Shown here: piece by piece, positions 54,272 to 64,000 of the stretch
Layout of the letters: each line of letters opens with the position of its first letter
Position numbering within the stretch: the first letter of the stretch is position 1
Source: Gracilariopsis chorda
Lineage: Eukaryota > Rhodophyta > Florideophyceae > Gracilariales > Gracilariaceae
Reading direction: 5' to 3'
Length of the DNA: 64,000 nt
Assembly (NCBI GenBank): GCA_003194525.1
Contig: NBIV01000064.1
Location: forward strand, 186,001 to 250,000
Notes under the pieces: generated by a model
The model's input: only the letters and a program-made list of their open reading frames with translations
What the model was told of the DNA's origin: nothing
Databases searched by the model: none
Translations under genes and position numbers: made by a program

Positions 54272-55300
54272 TGTTCCATCACTGCTGGAACACACGTGTA
54301 GAGTGCTCCAGCAGTGTCTGGAGCATTCTAAGCTTCCCTGGCCTAGCATTACCACTGTATTTCGGTGATGCAGGTGCCAGTTGCTAAATTAATATAGGTT
54401 AGTGTGCAGCTCCAGAGGCTTCTGGAAGCCAATGGAGTAACCTAGACGCACACATGAGTAAGTCGAAAGAGTAATGCGTTTCTGTGTTGTTTTGCATGCT
54501 TTTTGACTCTATAAAAGGGCGAGTTGAGTCCCGAACTTCGGTTTGGACTCATCTCAAGGAGAACTACATCTCAAAGTCCTCACCCCCGCAACTATCTCAA
54601 CTATTACTATCAACCATCAACTCTCAACCGCACTTCGTGAGGCGCTTGCCGCTTCATGCATACTCGGGGTGGGGCATTACCGTCGCTGAGACCGGTTGAA
54701 GTGCCCTAGGCGTGGACGGGAGACGGATAGTGTGTACCAAAGGCGCTTCTGTCGTCTGTGAGCCCCCACCGGAGCTTTGCTTGGATAACGGTGACGGTCG
54801 AAAGACCTGGTGGTTTCCGGACGGAGGTGCATGACGGGAAGCTGTCCAAAGGCGACTTGCCGTGCAACCTCTCCTGCAAAGGGCCAGATTGGGTATAGAG
54901 TGAAAACATATCCCGCTGTTAGTAGCTCTTCTTTGGAAGCCTTGTAAGGATTGGACGCACCTGCTTATGGTTGGTGGAGAAGTGGGTAGGCTGCAGAAAT
55001 CACTTCACATCCGGAGTGTCTTACCGGAAGCCGGGAGTTTGACATCTAGTGACCCTTGAAATAACTTTCGGGTTGTGTGCGGTTTCAAGAAGTATCAAGA
55101 AGTTTGTATTTGGATTGAGCCTTGTGCTCTCCTTTTGTATTTGTTTTTATCGTTGCAGGTTGAATCCTTTTGGTCCCTGCATTGGTTATTCGTTTGATCT
55201 TTTGTTCGTGTCGTTTCATCTTTTTGGGGCTTCGAGCTACGAGGAATCTTTTTAGGCTAATTTGTCATTTATTTTGGCCTCCTGCGTCACCGTCTCGTGA
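54272..55300 (+). mobile_element. LTR-like fossil
   Basis: Starts TGTTCC, with a hairpin of GAATGTTCC...GGAGCATTC arms (54268-54329). It has a TATA box (CTATAAAAGGG, 54508-54519) like an LTR promoter and ends just before TGGCGCCCAC (55301-), which resembles a lysine-tRNA primer-binding site. No second LTR or coding part is seen, and the piggyBac element follows at once. A retroelement LTR remnant is the best guess; limits are uncertain. Confidence 0.35.
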
Positions 55301-55738
55301 TGGCGCCCACAGTGTGCAAGAGTCAATGCACGGTAGCTTAACCCTTTCGCTCCCAAAACCGTAAGTGATATTTATAGGCTTTAAGGCGACAAAGAACTGA
55401 ATGCCGATTGGCTTTGAAGCGCTATATGTACCTAACAGAGGCCTGACTGCCACCTGTCCCAGGAGATATTTACTAGGCATATATATAGCGGATAATCGCT
55501 TGATTTCGATTGGGTAGAAATCACCTGGGTAGCCATGACACTACGTTCCTGACGTCCGAAATGTTGCAACTGATTGACCATTCACGAACACAGTACGCTT
55601 TCAACGAATACAACGGGGGTGTAACTCAGTTGTAGCTCAAACGACATCGTCGCAATTTGAATCCAACTTACTCATGTGGCTTCCGCACTACCACAACTCG
55701 AGCGAATGTAGTTTAGCAAACGGCATCCCGACAATCTG

Positions 55739-57429
55739 ATGGCCAACGAAATGCAAACCACCATCGACTTTGACAGTGACACTATACTTTCATCGCCGCA
55801 AGTCTCAGACACCGAATTATTTCTGGCCGAGTGTAATGAAGAACAATTAGTAACCATGCAAGAGCATATCGATGATTGCTTTGAAATCACTCCCTTAGTA
55901 CCGGCCGATGTTGACAAGCTTGATAGCATTCCTTATTGCAAAAAATGGGCTTCGCATTCAGGACTACATATTCTGAAGAAGGGTCTAGTTCAACAAGCGC
56001 TGGATAGCGAGCGACGAGAAACTAAGCTTATGAACTTATTTCTCAACTCTTCTTTCATTGAGTGTATTCGGGCATGGACAAGTAAGGTCCTCGCCAGGAG
56101 AGGCAAGAAGTGCCTTAATACGACCGAACTGAAAGCCTTTATTGGTTTGGAGATAGCCACATCATTGTCAAGGATGAACAGAATACAGGATTACTGGAGT
56201 ACGAAGATGTTTGTGGGTCAGGTTGATTTTCAACGGACTATGTCTCGTAACCGTTACCAAGATATCCGAAGTTCCTTGCGCCTTTATTGTTCTTATGAGC
56301 ACAGTTCAGCTGTTACGGACCCTCTGTGGCATTCTAGGATCATGATTGAACATTTCTTGAAAAAGCAACTTCTATTGCAGTACCCGTTGGTGTCACAACC
56401 TTGGACGAGAACACAATACGTTGCAAGGGTAGGACAGCTGCTCGATCATATATTAAATCGAAACCTGTGCGCTTTGGCATCCGATTGTACGTTGTCGCGG
56501 CTTGGAAATATGCTTATATAAACACGCTGTGGGACAACGGATCAGGAAACAAAACTGGAGTGGTGCCGGCGATTGCATACACTACATTGTTCCGCACCCT
56601 GAGGGGTGTGTTTCATGGTAACTTGGATGGAAAGTTGATAAAAAAATCCAGTGCTTCTGCGCTATGGTGTAGTATGTTGACACATCAATGTCAGGCTACA
56701 ATAACAGGGGACCAAGAAAGGCTTGTCGTGATGGATAATTTTTATACGAGGCATACATTCGCCAAGCAATTGAAAAGTATGACCGACAAGAAACTGAAGG
56801 TACTGGGCACTGTGCGGCTGAACAACATTGATAATATCAACCGAGCAGCTGTTAAAGAGGCTCTTGAGCACCTAAAGGAGAGACCAAGAGGATCCTGGGT
56901 TTTGTGTCAAGCTTATGAGAGATCCAGTGAGCCATATGTCGAGCCCACGGTGGCGCAGTCGTCTGGATACATTGCATTCAAAGACAGGAAAGTCGTCATA
57001 TTCTACACAAACGACCTTGCATGCACACCGAACTCTAGAATTGTGGAGTCCAACAATCATGCCATTGAATGCGTAAATGGAATGGCCCCACTTGAGCGAT
57101 GGGTCGGAGAAGAAGCCTTACATCGAACTACATTTGCGGTTCCGGCGGTCATTGTGGCTTATAACATGTTTAGGAATGGCGTCGACCGTTTTGATCAGCT
57201 GCGGTCAACGAATGCTATCGTGCGAAAGGAGCAACGTGTTCCAATGAGTGTATTTACCTTCCTCATTGATGCTAGTATACTAAATGGGTTTGCCATTCTA
57301 CAGGCATCTTCAAACGGGAACTTTGGATGCACGGTGCATGATTTCAAACGCAAGTTAGCTGAACAAATTGCTTCTCCACTAATAGATTTTCGAACGGCGA
57401 AGATTGCTATTCATTCACCGCTTTCCTAA
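55739..57429 (+). pseudogene. piggyBac transposase, one frameshift
   Basis: First frame (55739-56521): MANEMQTTIDFDSDTILSSP, then FIGLEIATSLSRMNRIQDYW and TMSRNRYQDIRSSLRLY, the piggyBac N-terminal layout. The second frame (56401-57429) begins MDENTIRCKGRTAARSYIKS, has VVMDNFYTRHTFAKQL with the second catalytic Asp, and YNMFRNGVDRFDQLRSTNAI with the third (usual YNxxMGGVDxxDQ). The frames overlap at 56401-56521, so a single frameshift separates them. All three catalytic aspartates appear present. About 550 residues when both parts are counted, close to family length. Confidence 0.88.
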
Positions 57430-57465
57430 TCGACAGGAGAAGTTGCGGAAAGATCGCCGGTCCAT

Positions 57466-57774
57466 TTGCTACTTGAAACTACGGGCAAACAACAGGGACA
57501 GTGTTACTTGTGTAGGATAATGCAGAATTCTAAGAGAGTGAGGACATCCATTTACGCCTGTTCAGTTTCCTTGCTTGCGTTCCACGTTAACTGCTTTGCT
57601 ATATATCACAATCTTAGTGAAATTCGTCGTGACCGGGTCGAAGTATTCGAATTAATTCAAACCGCAATGACGATAAGAGAGAATTGTCTGCGACGGAAAA
57701 GGACCATCAAGTCCGCCACGTCCCTACAGCATGCCAGGTTGCCATTTCAATCTTTATTCATTATTGCTCCTTGA
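57466..57774 (+). CDS. Cys-rich C-terminal piece of the piggyBac transposase
   Basis: QQGQCYLCRIMQNSKRV, then YACSVSLLAFHVNCFAIYHN: paired Cys/His residues as in the zinc-binding C-terminal domain that many piggyBac transposases use to bind their ends. It follows the transposase stop after 36 bp and has no separate start of its own family, so it is probably the separated tail. Confidence 0.55.
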   Translation: MLLETTGKQQGQCYLCRIMQNSKRVRTSIYACSVSLLAFHVNCFAIYHNLSEIRRDRVEVFELIQTAMTIRENCLRRKRTIKSATSLQHARLPFQSLFIIAP

Positions 57775-58072
57775 AACCCATGTACCTGTCATTTGGGTCT
57801 GGATAGCTTGCGCGAATTGCCGCTACGACACAATGCGGAAGTCTGATTCGTCTTCTTTTACCAAATATGACATGTCTGTGGTAAGTGTATCTTCGATAAG
57901 CGCGTTTTCGTCGCGCAGAGTTGTCAGATTTTGACGAGTTTTGCTCAGGATTGTTATTCACATCCTCCATGACCTCGTCACCATGCTGCAGCCCGTAACA
58001 CGGAGTTCCACAGCATTGTAAACACATTTGATCTTCCTCAGAGGATTGCCTCTCTAGTGCTTTTTCCTCCAT
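57761..58072 (-). CDS. P2X7-C-like small zinc protein carried by the piggyBac element (antisense)
   Basis: 103 residues with a true ATG (MEEKALERQSSEEDQMCLQC). Features: a Cys cluster CLQCCGTPCYGLQHGDEV near residues 17-34, a basic block, then RRRIRLPHCVVAAIRASYPD followed by PNDRYMGFKE. The LP-x-CVV-x-x-IR-x-x-(F/Y)P...Y-x-GF ending matches the intracellular 'ballast' domain of P2X7 receptors, a zinc/nucleotide-binding domain that also occurs without the channel in many proteins. It is convergent with the transposase tail, overlapping by 14 bp. Role unknown; it may help the transposon or interact with host factors. Similarity judged by eye. Confidence 0.5.
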   Translation of the reverse strand: MEEKALERQSSEEDQMCLQCCGTPCYGLQHGDEVMEDVNNNPEQNSSKSDNSARRKRAYRRYTYHRHVIFGKRRRIRLPHCVVAAIRASYPDPNDRYMGFKEQ

Positions 58073-58706
58073 TTCCTTTAAATCGTTACTTGTCTCAAAA
58101 TATCCATGAATCGCTGTGATTGTTCAGTTTCTAAAGGTTAAAATCGTAGCTCGCACGGAAATTGAGCGTTAACAAGAACATACCTTGGTTTGAGTTTTTC
58201 TCTAAGTCTTCATGGGTCTCATTATCTCTTGACAAGGGTTTGCTCATTCTTGTTTCGCTGCGTTGCAAAAGGGCAGTGCGCTGTCGTTGATATGAAAGAT
58301 CTTGTAGCCGGGGTAGTTGTAATTCCAAACGTAGTGGTGGCCGTGAACAAGAACCCATTTCAAGTGTGCTAAGACGGTACAAGCAGAGTGCAGTGAAGTT
58401 GCACGTGAAAATCTCACACCTCTGAATACTCGTACTTGATGAATGAAAATATCTTAGATTCAAGCTATTATATTGGCTGACTGGTTTGGCTTAGGCCCTT
58501 TCTACATATGGACATGGACAATTCGACACCGAGACACTCATTCGCGGGAAATTGTCCTTTGGACATTTTTTAGAAAGGTGCCCATTTCCCGCCATAGTAT
58601 AGAAACACGACCAGACATTATCAGTCTCCACGCCAGCAGCTCTTCCAAGTCGCACGCCCACCTCGAGACCAGTACCGTCGCAGTTCTTTCGCAAGCTCTT
58701 CTTTCA

Positions 58707-59432
58707 ATGACCTACAATTTTCAATTCTCAGCTCCACCACAGCCTGTAATTTGCAACCAGCACTCTGCTCCGGCCATCCAAACGGCTACTGACGACAACA
58801 ACGTTCCCAATGCAGAACGTAGTCACGTCAATCAACATGCTGTCGCTCTAACTGGGAAAGAAGCAGAAGCGGATGCTAATTCCAACTCACCGACAAAACC
58901 AAATTACGATAGCGACACTGTTATTTTATTGCTTTCAATGATGAAAAAAGCTGGGTACGGTAATCGTAAGCAACAAAAGAAAAGTTTGAAAGACGTTTTC
59001 TCGGATGCTGTCAAGCTAGCTGAGCAAAGTCATGGCATCAAACGCACTCCCAAAGGATGGCAGAAAAAGTTTACGAGAATCAAGCAAGAATATTCTTCTT
59101 TCATTTCGAAATTGAAACAGTCTGGTCGAGATGGAGATGACGAAGATCTCTTCAACACTCCGGAATGCTTTGGAGAAATGCATGAACTGGAGAAGGGCAA
59201 GGCAAGATATGATCCTCCGGCACAATATTCTACAGACGAAGGTAGCAGTGCTCTTGAACGTCCAGCCACGAGCACGCGGAAACGCCAAAAGATGTCTCGA
59301 GATGAGTTGCTTTCTGCATTTATACAGAAACAAGAAGAAACGAATGCCAGTTTGATTTCAGAGCTCAGAAAAGGAAACGAGGAAAGGGAGAAAACGCGCA
59401 GTGTTTTGGAACGTTTGGTGGAAAAGATCTAG
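58707..59432 (+). CDS. Harbinger Myb/SANT-like accessory protein
   Basis: 241 residues from the ATG at 58707 (MTYNFQFSAPPQPV). The middle carries a helical Myb/SANT/MADF-like region (DSDTVILLLSMMKKAGYGNR ... GIKRTPKGWQKKFTRIKQEY). The C-terminus is helical and charged (MSRDELLSAFIQKQEETNAS). In PIF/Harbinger elements the second protein binds the ends and brings the transposase into the nucleus. The frame is open further upstream but without ATG. Confidence 0.8.
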   Translation: MTYNFQFSAPPQPVICNQHSAPAIQTATDDNNVPNAERSHVNQHAVALTGKEAEADANSNSPTKPNYDSDTVILLLSMMKKAGYGNRKQQKKSLKDVFSDAVKLAEQSHGIKRTPKGWQKKFTRIKQEYSSFISKLKQSGRDGDDEDLFNTPECFGEMHELEKGKARYDPPAQYSTDEGSSALERPATSTRKRQKMSRDELLSAFIQKQEETNASLISELRKGNEEREKTRSVLERLVEKI

Positions 59433-59438
59433 ATCTTC

Positions 59439-60680
59439 TTACTGTTCATCAAGTGAGTTCGTAACGTAATAAAGAAGTGCATCTCGTTGCTTTTTTCCAG
59501 CGCTTTTTTCTGCGGTTACTACAGCATTCGGATCGTCATCATCATCGGCAGGCAAGTACGCTTCGTTGATATCCCCGCTATCGACACTCCAGTTGTGTAG
59601 TACCACACAGGCATATGTAAACAAAACGATATCATTCTCGTGGTGAAGCTTGATCCCCTCCTTTAACACCGAGAAACGTTGTTTTAGCATTCCGAATGCG
59701 CATTCCACCGGCTTCCGCGTCTTGCTGGCAATCTTATCCCACGTTCGAAGAACGGGGTTAGCGTTCTTTTCCGGTTCACTGCAAGTCTTCATCATATTTC
59801 TGTTGAGCTGGAAAGCACAATCACCAATCAAGTATGGTCTCACAAATACATTCGCTATCTTTAGATGCGGAATTTGAGCTCCAAGCCAAACACCCTTCTC
59901 TATATTCTTCTTTAACGTTGACTGTTCGTAAATAGTAGAGTTTCCTAATACCCCAGGCTTCCCAATATCCACGTACACAAACTTCCTATCTGCCGTCACC
60001 ACTGCAAATAAAACGATGCTTGGATACCCCTTATAGCATCTGTATTCGTAAAACTGCTCTTCTGGACAAGACAGCCATTTTATATGGGTCCCGTCTATGG
60101 CTACGACACAGTACGGGAGCCTGTTGATGCTCTCAAAGCCTTTCATGGCGAGCGCAACGTCGTTCTCCATAGTAGGAAATCGAACAGAGTCTTGGTAATT
60201 CTTCGTGATGGCATTCGAAATCATCGTAACGCTCAAGGAAACCGTGCTTGAGCCTATTACATGATGAGATGCTGCTTTTTCGCAGGTGCAACCAACAGCG
60301 TAAAGAAGAAATGCAGCCACTTTTAGTTCTGCAGGCAACGCTTTGTGAAATGTTGTGTTGTTCGCTTCTATATAAGGAAGCAATTCGTTTGATAAACGTT
60401 GAAATATGGTGTAGGAAACGCGAAAGAGGCTTCGCCAGGATGAGCTTCCAAGAAAATCTTGCGTGACTGCATAGTCAAAAAACCATGAAGGAGTGTTTCT
60501 GGACCGCTTACATGCCCGTCCGGGCATGCTACGTCTATTGTCAGTAGTGGAAAAAAGGCGCAGAGCGATTGAGTTAGTCGACAAAACTATTGCTGCTGCA
60601 ATGGGCTCTTGGACATCGTCATCGGCTGCTAGAATGGCTGCAATGGCCATGGCCAAGTGTCGACGGCGTTCGGTAGTCAT
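59439..60680 (-). CDS. PIF/Harbinger DDE transposase
   Basis: 413 residues from MTTERRRHLAMAIAAILAAD. N-terminal helical part (SSWRSLFRVSYTIFQRLSNE), then the DDE_Tnp_4 core with all three acids: VVAIDGTHIKWLSC (Asp), YLIGDCAFQL (Asp) and KPVECAFGMLKQRFSVL (Glu). Also GYPSIVLFAVVTADRKFVYV and CVVLHNW, all family blocks. It cuts and joins the element at TWA targets. An upstream in-frame GTG could extend it by 12 residues. Uninterrupted and of normal length, so probably functional. Confidence 0.93.
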   Translation of the reverse strand: MTTERRRHLAMAIAAILAADDDVQEPIAAAIVLSTNSIALRLFSTTDNRRSMPGRACKRSRNTPSWFFDYAVTQDFLGSSSWRSLFRVSYTIFQRLSNELLPYIEANNTTFHKALPAELKVAAFLLYAVGCTCEKAASHHVIGSSTVSLSVTMISNAITKNYQDSVRFPTMENDVALAMKGFESINRLPYCVVAIDGTHIKWLSCPEEQFYEYRCYKGYPSIVLFAVVTADRKFVYVDIGKPGVLGNSTIYEQSTLKKNIEKGVWLGAQIPHLKIANVFVRPYLIGDCAFQLNRNMMKTCSEPEKNANPVLRTWDKIASKTRKPVECAFGMLKQRFSVLKEGIKLHHENDIVLFTYACVVLHNWSVDSGDINEAYLPADDDDDPNAVVTAEKSAGKKQRDALLYYVTNSLDEQ

Positions 60681-60907
60681 GTTTGGGTGACGGGAGTGGC
60701 TATGATCATGGGTCACGAGTTGGGGTCGCTTTCAAGCGACCCCAAAATCAGGGGTATTTTGGACAGGAGAGCCTGTGTCCCATGCATGTCCTAAGAAATG
60801 GGAAATCCCCAGGATCAAGATTTTGGACGAAATGCACCGTGTCCTGGGGTAGTGTAGAAAGGGCCTTATATATATCGCCTATCGTTTTCTGGGAGCGAAA
60901 GGGTTAA

Positions 60908-62057
60908 CCACAACGATGCCTGGAAAGCACTGTAGTGCTTGGCCTTGTTGCGATCACACGATGCACAAATGTTTCTGTGCTCTCGCTCTCCATACGGCAA
61001 CTTTTGCCCACGAACCAGCGCAGATGGGCGGCATCGATAGGTGTACGTAGCGTTGGTCAACCGCGCAGAAAACTATCGTTCTGTGTGATGATGGATTCGT
61101 TATCACTCTTATACTCAATGCTTGTATTTATTCCTGACGTGCTCCGAGCTTCAATGCAAGTGTACGGCTAGGTTGCATATCGCATGTTCATGTTGAATCG
61201 TTTGCTAGCATGTGCCGCCGCCATTCAGCAATCACTGCGTGTATCGTTCGCGCAGGTTGATCCACCAATGCGTACTTTGCAGAAGCCTCGCTGTCTTATC
61301 CGTATCACCACGTTGTTGGGGCTGTTCGTCATGATGCAGGAGCCCCAAAGTGGCGTACGACAACCCTAGAAATATGTGACTCTGAACACCATTCGCACCT
61401 GGTTTAACATCTCCACTCACAACAATATTGTGCGCAGTTTGTTCGCGGGGAATCTACAACACTGTCTCAGCAACTTTGACGACGTGCACAGTCGTTCTCC
61501 CTGCGTACAACGACGCTACACTGAAACCGTCGTCCATTTCCCAAGCACAAACTCCCGACGAATTCCATCTCCATTTCTCGGGTTATTTGCGCGGCGATCC
61601 GTGACGAAAACACGGCTCGACTTGCCACTATGGCTTCTTCACCTCGCCGGTTTTCTACACCCGTAACAGGACATGACACTGGTTGGCCCCGGAAGTTAAA
61701 TCTTTGCTAATTTTTGAGCCATATTACCACAACGAAGTGATCAACTCAAAGTCGAGAAAATGGAAATGGGTCTCGCACATCTTCCGTGGACGCACAATCG
61801 TATCACCCGTGCACCGCGTTCGTTTAAGAAGCGCCATCTCCATCCGTAAGAGTCTCCGTCAACACTCCGCACATACGCAATACATACGTAGAGACCTGCA
61901 CAGCCGCGCGCCCCCAACATTCAGTCTCCAGCGGTTGATTGCATGCGATAACACAACGACTGCTGCTGTCGTTTCCACTCGAAAGGTCAACGTTTTTTGT
62001 GCTTCGCCTCAGTCAGCTTTTCGTCAAATTGGCTTCCTTTCTGTATCAGCAAGAAGA
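60908..62057. other. Spacer between the transposon block and APRT
   Basis: About 1.15 kb with no supported gene. AAGCACTGTAGTGCTT (60929-60944) is a small palindrome. From 61683 the APRT frame is open but has no ATG before 62058, so this is more likely leader or promoter than a targeting peptide. Confidence 0.45.
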
Positions 62058-62858
62058 ATGTCTATCTTGCAAACCAATCCCACCTCGCTCGAAGCGACAG
62101 CTCCACCTCCGGAAGACTTCAGCGATAATGAAGACCCGAAACGCCCCGAAATCCCCGCACCACCCATGCCAAGACTCGGCTCCCTTGGCGTCCATGAGCC
62201 ATATGTTCGCTCTTTCGTCCGTAAGACACCAAATTGGCCTCGCGAAGGTGTGACTTTTCTAGATATCAGCTCTCTGCTTGCCGATGTGCGCGCGCTGCGG
62301 CACTGTATCGACAGTCTCGCGGAGCGATATGGCGGAGGCCATCTTACTCACATCGCCGGAATTGACGCTAGAGGATTCACTCTTGGCTGTGCTCGTAAGT
62401 TGCTCGTACAAGTGCTCTGACATTAGCAGCTCAAATGACCCGCTGTGCTGACACACGCTTTTTGACAAACAGTTGCCTACAGACTTAACTGTGGTTTTAT
62501 CATGATACGGAAAGCAGGCAAGTTGCCACCAGGAGATGATGAATCGTCCTCTCTTGTATCGGAGGAATACGAAATGGAGTATGGTCGGGGACAGTTACAG
62601 GTGCCAGCAGATCTTTTCGAAAGCTCAAGTGTCACCACTCCGCGTGTATTGCTTGTTGACGACTTACTGGCTACAGGTGGTACTGCTTGTGCAGCGTGCA
62701 ATTTGTTGAGAAACGCAGGAGCGACGATTGTTGAGGTCGCTGTACTGATTGAATTAAGTTCGCCAGAAATCTGCGGAAGAAGACGTCTCAAAGAAGACGC
62801 TTACATCGACCTCCATTCCCTTTTATGTTTCTCCGAGGATGGAACTGTACGCTTATAG
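62058..62858 (+). CDS. APT1: Adenine phosphoribosyltransferase, two exons
   Basis: Exon 1 is 62058-62394 and exon 2 is 62473-62858, with a 78-nt intron (GTAAGT...ACAG). The splice yields GFTLGCA-LAYRLNCGFIM, as in known APRTs, and a 240-residue protein. Motifs: WPREGVTFLDISSLLAD (residues 60-76), IAGIDARGFTLGCA (99-112), IRKAGKLPPGDDESS, YEMEYGRGQLQVP, and the PRPP loop RVLLVDDLLATGGTACAACN. It transfers phosphoribose from PRPP to adenine, making AMP in purine salvage in the cytosol or a plastid. A 40-residue extra N-terminus precedes the fold. Start at the only ATG before the domain. Confidence 0.93.
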
Positions 62859-63340
62859 CCGAGGCCCCTGCAGCACAACCTTTTGACTTACCTGTATCTG
62901 GATCCAAGCTTCTGCATCTGTTGGAACAGCAACAATGACGCTTCTTCGTTCACGCTACATCTCCAGCGCCGGACGCTTTTCGCGATGCGCAAGTTGATAT
63001 CACCGTATGTGAAGCTTTGTCAGCATGGTTGTCTGTTTTGCTGCCGAGTGCATCGCAGGCCGGTTGTTGATATGATTCCCAAGTTCCTGACGTGGGACTG
63101 AAATCAACAATGGCAAGTAGACGTAGCCGTTGACTCAAATAACGGCAGGGCGTGATCTATAATAGACGTGCAATAGAATCAATTGTTATCTGTACATCAT
63201 CCGACCCACCGTAGAATGCACACAGATCTTCATGCAGGCGCCGTTGAAATTGCGAGCATCTTCAGGAAGAGAGATATTCTTATGACTGTACTGCACAGTC
63301 GTAATCAGGCATCTCCGTGCCCAAAATAAAGAAAAGGAGC
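62859..63340. other. Intergenic spacer
   Basis: About 480 bp between the APRT stop and the next start. No feature recognised. Confidence 0.45.
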
Positions 63341-64000
63341 ATGTCTTCCGCGCTGGTGAGTTTGGATGCAGACTCCGTTTATGCGTCACACCAACAGGAC
63401 GGAGTCTTTACTGCTCCACCAAAACCTTCTGGAACCAGACTTCACAATCAGATCACACGGGCATTTCCAGCGTCGCAGTATCGGTACGATACTGTCATCT
63501 CTCTTTCTCCGAGGTGTGCCCTCGGATGCGTAGCGGCAGCAATATCAAGCCCTGAGGACGATGAAGTGATCTTCATTGCCACCGACAGACCTTACACCAT
63601 AAGGATCACTGCAGCCAAACAAAACATAATATGTTTATTTGTGTTCATTTGATGGTGAATCTCTTATAGATATGACAGCCACAAAAAAACTGAAGCAACG
63701 TTTTCACCCTGTGAGCCACCAAGCTACATTTAACAAGGTCGACCGATTAATTCTTCACACATCTTCAACGGCTTCAGGTAGGTCGTTCCCTTGGTAACAC
63801 GAAGCAGAAAAGGCGCATCCAAATTCTAGTTTGCGGAATATCAAAGCTTTTTCTCAGGACGTTCATCACCAACCTGCAGCAGTTCCACGGGACTTGGATA
63901 AATGCGATAACCTCTCACAAACGAAGACAAGATGACCTCGCTTCGAAACATCACGAGGAGTGTATCTTCGAGGGGCTGGCAGCTCCCTGCAGCATTCCTG
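63341..64000 (+). CDS. 5' part of an unrecognised multi-exon gene, cut by window edge
   Basis: First coding exon from ATG 63341 (MSSALVSLDADSVYASHQQD), with a well-formed stretch CALGCVAAAISSPEDDEVIF before in-frame stops. A likely second exon starts at 63670 after CTCTTATAG and reads MTATKKLKQRFHPVSHQATF, ending near a GTAGGT donor at 63778. A third open stretch starts at 63858 after TTTTTCTCAG (TFITNLQQFHGTWINAITSH) and runs off the window. The first intron would be only about 37 nt, so the exon limits are tentative. I recognise no domain; the protein is incomplete at its C-terminus. Confidence 0.4.

Larger units (their letters stand above)
58494..60865 (-). mobile_element. PIF/Harbinger element, looks whole
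   Basis: 2372 bp flanked by TTA (58491-58493 and 60866-60868), with inverted ends GGCCCTTTCTACA / TGTAGAAAGGGCC. It contains a Myb/SANT-like gene (plus) and a DDE transposase (minus), tail to tail with 6 bp between stops, as is standard for this superfamily. Both ORFs are open with intact motifs, so it may be recent and autonomous. It sits inside a piggyBac element, 38 bp from that element's right end. Confidence 0.94.
55342..60903 (+). mobile_element. piggyBac element with TTAA flanks, host to a nested Harbinger
   Basis: The left end CCCTTTCGCTCCCA (55342-) follows TTAA (55338-55341). The right end TGGGAGCGAAAGGG (60890-60903) precedes TTAA (60904-60907). The ends pair perfectly for 14 bp and imperfectly beyond. 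Contents: a piggyBac transposase in two frames (55739-57429), a Cys-rich C-terminal piece, an antisense small protein (57761-58072) and a nested Harbinger element (58494-60865). Without the Harbinger the element is about 3.2 kb. Confidence 0.93.

Noticed and set aside
55614-55680. tRNA-like GGGGGTGTAACTCAGTTG with TTTGAATCC
   Set aside because: The acceptor stem does not close and the arms do not pair; it lies inside the piggyBac 5' region.
61683-62057. N-terminal extension of APRT
   Set aside because: Frame is open but has no ATG; the ATG at 62058 is adequate.

Overview
The window looks like nuclear DNA of a multicellular red alga (Florideophyceae; Chondrus-like is my best guess, from gene style and not from a search). 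Host genes are compact and mostly without introns. Two of them (an FKBP and APRT) carry one short GT-AG intron each of 97 and 78 nt. Several start codons follow a C/T-rich, G-poor leader. The host set includes a thylakoid-lumen-type FKBP with a twin-arginine signal and a protein with two starch-binding modules, so the host is photosynthetic and makes starch.

Layout. 0.4-16 kb is a host block: a tandem starch-binding (CBM25/53-like) protein, NUS1/NgBR, a GRWD1/Rrb1-type WD40 protein, a PP2C phosphatase, a three-finger zinc-finger protein, a TKL-type kinase with an unusual catalytic loop, and the FKBP. They are separated by 1-2 kb spacers in which I see no genes. 16.1-41.3 kb is almost all transposon debris, much of it nested. 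It holds a DNA transposon with ATATCCCTAATGCC ends and four internal palindromes, split by a Ty1/copia element (16233-22406, 5-bp TSD TCTAT) that is itself split by a 0.8-kb repeat. After these come a Tc1/mariner copy, a second 0.8-kb repeat copy in the opposite direction, a 5.4-kb element with about 165-bp inverted ends coding for a PD-(D/E)xK-type nuclease and a DDE-type transposase, a decayed DDE_1 (pogo-like) transposase, and a decayed Mutator-like element with SWIM and Ulp1-like parts.

41.6-48.6 kb is the most unusual block. A GC-rich zinc-finger/transposase-like ORF (CACTA/Plavaka type is my best guess) runs tail to tail into a gene that joins an amino-DNA methyltransferase (DPPY, then FAGT) to a SET-like region. 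Next to it lie a 139-bp foldback and a perfect 86-bp palindrome, then a multi-pass membrane protein and two small ORFs that overlap by ATGA.

49.2-54.2 kb is a decayed Helitron (Rep plus Pif1-like helicase). 54.2-55.3 kb looks like an LTR fossil. 55342-60903 is a piggyBac element with clean TTAA flanks that carries, on the antisense strand, a small P2X7-C-like protein; an apparently whole PIF/Harbinger element (58494-60865, TSD TTA) sits in it 38 bp from its right end. 62-64 kb returns to host genes: APRT and the first exons of a gene I do not recognise. All identifications come from motifs read by eye; no database search was possible.
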